Shown here: positions 28,953-31,549 of the stretch, piece after piece | Position numbering within the stretch: position 1 is the stretch's first letter | How the letters are laid out: every line of letters begins with the position of its first letter | Assembly (NCBI GenBank): GCA_019693395.1 | Contig: JAAMXP010003781.1 | Location: 1 to 31,549, forward strand | Direction: 5' to 3' | Source of the DNA: Ettlia oleoabundans | Taxonomy: Eukaryota; Chlorophyta; Chlorophyceae; Chlamydomonadales | Length of the DNA: 31,549 nt | Program-made: the position numbers and the translations under genes | The notes under the pieces: model-generated | The model's input: only the letters and a program-made list of their open reading frames with translations | The model's database searches: none | What the model was told of the DNA's origin: nothing

Positions 28953-31549
28953 ATGCCGACTATGGACGAGCGGGTGCTGCAGTCGGGGGAAGGGTCCACC
29001 TTGGCCGCTGGGGGCGAGCCAGGCGACGTGGGCGGCGTACCTCACAGACCTCGACAGCGAGCTCACCTTCCTGTGGGTGCTGATATGCGCCTTCTTCGTG
29101 TTCCAGGTATGTCTGTTCAACCTCTTAGAAATCACAGAGGCAGCCCTCCACAACACCGCTCCCGCCTGATTGCCACCGCACCGCCGCCGCTGCCGCGGCC
29201 AGCTGGCGCAAACCCCGCATTGATGGTGGCGATTGGGGTGAGTGTGCTCCCTGTCCCTGCCGCAGATGCAAAGCGGTTTCGCGTTGCTGGAGGCTGGCAC
29301 TGTGCGCAGGAAGAACACCAAAAACATCTGTGAGCATCTCTCCTGTCCATCTTGCTGTTGCTTGCTGTGCTGCTAAAGATGCAGTCACTGCCTGTTGCCA
29401 CTGCTGGGTTCCCCCTTGCTGGGCACCATCATCACTGCCCAATTGCCCATGAGCTGGTTCTGATCGTACGCTCTGGCTGCCATGCAGTGCTGAAAAACGC
29501 CATTGATGCGTGTGTGGCCACAGTATTCTGGTGGTCTGTGGATTCTGCCTTTGCCTACGGCAAGTGCGGCCAGAACAGCTTTATAGTTACGCTCTTGCCT
29601 GCTTTTCTTCTGAGGTCTTGCGTTGTGAGCCTGGTGCAAGCAATCTGCGACACCAACGTGACACATGGCACCACCTCTCCTCAATTGCCTCACTCGAAAA
29701 TGGGCCGTGCAGCCGGCAGCGCGGGGGAAGATTCTGACTCAGCTCGGAGCTGCTACTGCAGCTCGCTTTAAGTGTGTTGTGCTGAGGATCCGACCCTGCC
29801 ACAGCCACCTGCCCACGCCCTGCTGCCCTGCAGGCCTCTACAACTTTTTCTCCAGCGAGGCCCCTGCCATGGCGGCACCTAATGGGCCCTCTGGCTCTTC
29901 GATTGGGCCTTCTGCTCCACAGCGGCAACCATTGTGTGGGGAGCGGTGGCAGAGCGCCTGCATTTCAAGTGAGCTTCTGTTTGTGTACCTAATGCAACAG
30001 TGTATTGACATGCATGCCTGCAACCAACTCATAAATCGACCCTTCATTTCTGATTCTGTGTTCTTGTCACTCTGGTACGTGTCACGACAAGCGGACAAGA
30101 GCGGCTGGGTTGATTCTTCTTTCCTCTGCTTGTTTTGTTTTCCAATTCAAGTGCCTAATCGCACCGCTGTTCTGCAGGGCGTACCTCATCTACACCACCG
30201 CCATCTCCTGCTTCATCGACCTGCTGGTGGTGCACTGGGTGTGGAGCTCGTCGGGTGGGTGGTCTGCTTGTGCGATCAGATGGAATGTGGTTATTGCTGG
30301 GGGAAGGGGGGTGATCGTTGAGGTTTGCACTGGAGTTGTAGAATGATGACTTGGTGAGTTTTAGCAGGCTTTAGCGGGTCTGTGTCGCAAGTTCCGTTTG
30401 CGGTTAGGCAGACTGTACACGTAAGCTAAAAAAAGCAAAAGCAGCAGGGCCTGCCTGCCGCTTTCCACCTGTCGGTCTGCTGCCTGTCAAACAATCTTCC
30501 CTGCTGGCACACCATTACACCCAGACTACCACACCAGCGCCCTCCATCCCTGTGTCTTTCATCTGCAGGCTGGCTGTCAGGCAGGCGCAGGGGTTGTGAC
30601 CAGGTTGAGTACAGCCCTCTCATCGGCGGCACCGTGGGACTGATGGACTTTGCAGGCAGCCGTGAGTGGGCTAGGTGTTCACTAGGGGAAAGCCGTGACG
30701 GCAGTTGCACTAGAGGACAGCCATAAAGTTTCCCATCAAGGGCAATTGCACATACTTGGCTTGATGGGTGGGCTGAATTGATGGTGTTCGCGCGCAGGCA
30801 GGCTGGGTGCAAGCCAGACGCTAGCGGCCAGCACTGGCTTGCATGCAGCAGTGGGTTGTGCCCATAAGTTGGTACATGATGGGTGGCAGGGGCATCAATG
30901 CTCCCCAGCTGAAACTAGACACACGGCAGCTGCGTGCAAGCGCTCCCGCCAACAGTAACCCACATGACTGCCTGCCTGCCTGCCTGCTGTTTATGCCCCC
31001 TCGTGCCTTGCCTGCCTTCCGGCCTGCCCAACAAACTCACAGCAGTGGGCCTGCCCTGCCTGTGCGTGTTGCCGTGCAGGCGTTATCCACATGGTCGGAG
31101 GAGGAGCAGGTGCGGGGCAGTGCCGCCTGCTGCTGCTGCTGCTGCTGCTGCTGCAAGGGTACTGCAAGGGTACTACCGCCCCCTCTGAGTGCGGCTGCTG
31201 GTGCTGGTACTATCGCATGTGTACCGCCATCTCCGTAGTAGGCGTCTGTGTTCCGCTGTGTCTAGGTGCCTCATGCCTGCCTGAGGCCCCTCACCCTGCT
31301 GGTGTCACCACTTGCAGCTCTAAGGGCCTCAATCATCACCGGTCCCCGCCTGGGACGCTTTGAGGTGGGCAAGGGGGGGCCCCGGCAAGCCTGCAGACTT
31401 CTTCCCCTCCAGCCCGGCCTTCCAGGCACTCGGCACCTTCAAATTCTGGCTGGGCTGGTGAGTGAGATATGCAACCTCTCTAGTAACAAACAACATGGTT
31501 AATCAGTAGCTGTCCCGTCTGGACAAGGCGCAGTGGTTTCTGAGGCGAT
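28953..31549 (+). CDS. AMT1-type ammonium transporter, 3' end beyond window, several frame breaks
   Basis: Coding blocks: 28953-29106, 29266-29329, 29488-29585, 29834-29968, 30178-30254, 30569-30661, 31080-31109 and 31318-31457, continuing past the window. Diagnostic motifs in order: DSELTFLWVLICAFFVFQ, MQSGFALLEAGTVRRKNTKN, KNAIDACVATVFWWSV, FCSTAATIVWGAVAERLHF, KAYLIYTTAISCF, VVHWVWSS (first pore His kept), GLMDFAGS, VIHMVGGGA, GPRLGRFEVG and AFQALGTFKFWLGW. The family moves ammonium across the plasma membrane (11 TM helices). Four places need a one-base correction: near the start (G runs at 28985 or 29010), the 29585/29834 splice phase, position ~29883, and G7 at 31373-31379. Some family-conserved positions are altered (FIDLLVVHW where YPV is usual; GSR for GSG). 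It is either a decaying or paralogous copy, or locally poor sequence. Confidence 0.85.
31127..31172 (+). repeat. (CTG)9 followed by an 11-bp tandem duplication
   Basis: Nine CTG units (31127-31153) run into two copies of ctgcaagggta (31151-31172) in an intron of the ammonium transporter gene. Confidence 0.85.

Noticed and set aside
1..31549. CRISPR arrays, tRNA or rRNA genes, transposons and viral genes were looked for.
   Set aside because: No regularly spaced repeats, cloverleaf-like signatures, transposase or reverse transcriptase motifs, or viral hallmark proteins were seen.

Overview
The window is nuclear DNA from a green alga. The evidence is short introns with GTGAGT/GTGCGT-type donors and (C/T)GCAG acceptors, TGTAA poly(A) signals, GC-rich sequence, and Ala/Gln-rich low complexity built from CAG/CTG codons. 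A chlorophyte, perhaps a sphaeroplealean alga of Scenedesmus type, fits best; the order is a guess. No bacterial, viral, organellar or transposon gene was recognised.

Eleven genes were resolved, almost all multi-exon. I joined exons by hand from splice sites, reading phase and protein similarity. From left to right: (1) 421-5008 minus, a TEX10/Ipi1-like 60S ribosome assembly protein; (2) 5422-6354 plus, an unknown basic, probably nuclear protein; (3) 7116-10805 minus, an NAD(P)H:quinone oxidoreductase-like enzyme with 11 exons; (4) 11524-13450 plus, U1 snRNP protein C; (5) 14286-15875 minus, an F-box protein; (6) 16174-18910 plus, a membrane-anchored SGNH (CASD1/PC-esterase-like) acyl hydrolase with a large acidic insert; (7) 19538-20572 minus, mitochondrial ribosomal protein mL53; (8) 21196-22901 plus, the MCTS1/Tma20 translation factor; (9) 23174-25309 minus, a coiled-coil protein with a faint SPICE1-like N-terminus; (10) 26073-28094 minus, a helical-repeat protein ending in a degenerate MYND finger; (11) 28953-31549 plus, an AMT1-type ammonium transporter cut off by the window edge.

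Genes alternate between strands. They form divergent pairs over short shared promoters (5009-5421, 10806-11523, 15876-16173, 20573-21195, 28095-28952) and convergent pairs whose 3' UTRs nearly meet. The set is mostly housekeeping: ribosome assembly, splicing, mitochondrial and cytosolic translation, nitrogen uptake. I see no pathway cluster and no new defence or mobile system. The points of interest are in gene structure: a 9-nt microexon splitting the U1-C zinc finger, three or four GC-AG introns in two genes, a splice donor inside a minisatellite with in-frame duplicate donors, a large acidic insert inside an SGNH fold, a MYND finger lacking zinc ligands, and an ammonium transporter with several single-base frame breaks while its neighbours read cleanly.
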